From: JBBRLA01 sp038231615
GTDB taxonomy: Bacteria; Myxococcota_A; Polyangia; Palsa-1104; JAEUJZ01
Assembly (NCBI GenBank): GCA_038231615.1
Contig: JBBRLA010000143.1
Coordinates: forward strand, 1 to 14,488
Direction of reading: 5' to 3'
DNA length: 14,488 nucleotides
Shown here piece by piece: positions 14,251 to 14,488 of this stretch. A program made the position numbers and the translations under genes. Numbering within the stretch: the first letter of the stretch is position 1; the number at the start of each line of letters is the position of its first letter. The notes under the pieces were generated by a model that was not told where the DNA came from, did not search any database, and was given only the letters and a program-made list of their open reading frames with translations.

Positions 14251-14488
14251 TGCGACGGGAAACATCCACTCTCCTGGGCCTCTTCGCCATCCTGGTCGCC
14301 GTCCCCGCGTGGGCCGACGAGGCCGCCGAACCATCCCTGGCGCCGCCGGGACCGGTGGTGCAGAACCGCGCGCACGCGCTTCATACCGAGTTGTATCTCG
14401 GCGGGGCCCTCCTGCCCACCGACGCCCTGAGCAAGGAGGGCGGCGGCGTCTTCGGCATCACCTACCACTTCAATGACCTTCTGGCCTG
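14250..14488 (+). CDS. Outer-membrane beta-barrel protein, N-terminus only
   Basis: ATG 14250 overlaps the stop of the GltG/NfsG-like gene by one base (TGATG), typical of translational coupling. Seventy-nine codons are visible before the right edge. A signal peptide (MRRETSTLLGLFAILVAVP) ends at AWA/DEAA. After a short Pro/Ala segment comes an amphipathic barrel-like start: LHTELYLGGALLPTDALSK, then GGVFGITYHFNDLLA. This resembles the first strands of the myxobacterial outer-membrane beta-barrel family. In Myxococcus, GltH and NfsH are barrels encoded next to GltG and NfsG, so this is probably the outer-membrane partner of the preceding protein. Most of the protein is missing, so the call depends on its N-terminus and neighbour. 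Confidence 0.75.
   Translation, partial: MRRETSTLLGLFAILVAVPAWADEAAEPSLAPPGPVVQNRAHALHTELYLGGALLPTDALSKEGGGVFGITYHFNDLLA

Overview
The window is GC-rich DNA with strong G/C preference at third codon positions. It encodes almost only secreted, surface or envelope-spanning proteins. A MYXO-CTERM-like C-terminal anchor, thrombospondin type 3 (TSP3) calcium repeats, many lipoproteins and a protein ending in the AgmX/PglI C-terminal domain all point to Myxococcota or a close deltaproteobacterial relative. I see no tRNA, rRNA, CRISPR array, insertion sequence or phage gene.

Layout: two divergent, tightly packed operons leave a shared AT-richer control region (8877 to about 9250). The leftward operon has six genes read from about 8876 to beyond position 1: a TSP3/PKD-like protein with a MYXO-CTERM-like anchor; two paralogous lipoproteins with a von Willebrand A (vWA) domain followed by TSP3 repeats; a lipoprotein of four pre-peptidase C-terminal (PPC)-like modules with a cysteine-rich insert; a lipoprotein with beta-propeller-like repeats; and a small lipoprotein cut by the left edge. 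Genes are 24-34 bp apart or overlap by 4-17 bp.

The rightward operon has four genes: a third vWA-TSP3 paralog whose metal-binding (MIDAS) residues are degenerate; a small exported protein; a modular FHA / transmembrane / Pro-rich / AgmX-PglI protein built like the gliding-motility protein GltG and the spore-coat protein NfsG of Myxococcus; and the start of an outer-membrane beta-barrel protein. The last three match, in order and type, the F-G-H part of the glt and nfs clusters. The vWA lipoprotein sits where those clusters carry other genes.

Working hypothesis (inference): the locus builds a calcium-loaded surface complex of vWA/TSP3, PPC and propeller proteins. It may be linked through a GltG/GltH-like trans-envelope connector to the inner membrane, for adhesion, motility or surface-polymer handling. 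The three vWA paralogs share a mature N-terminus beginning Cys-Ser-Asp, a conserved cysteine pair in the TSP3 block and a C-terminal domain I cannot name. That family is the most distinctive element here.
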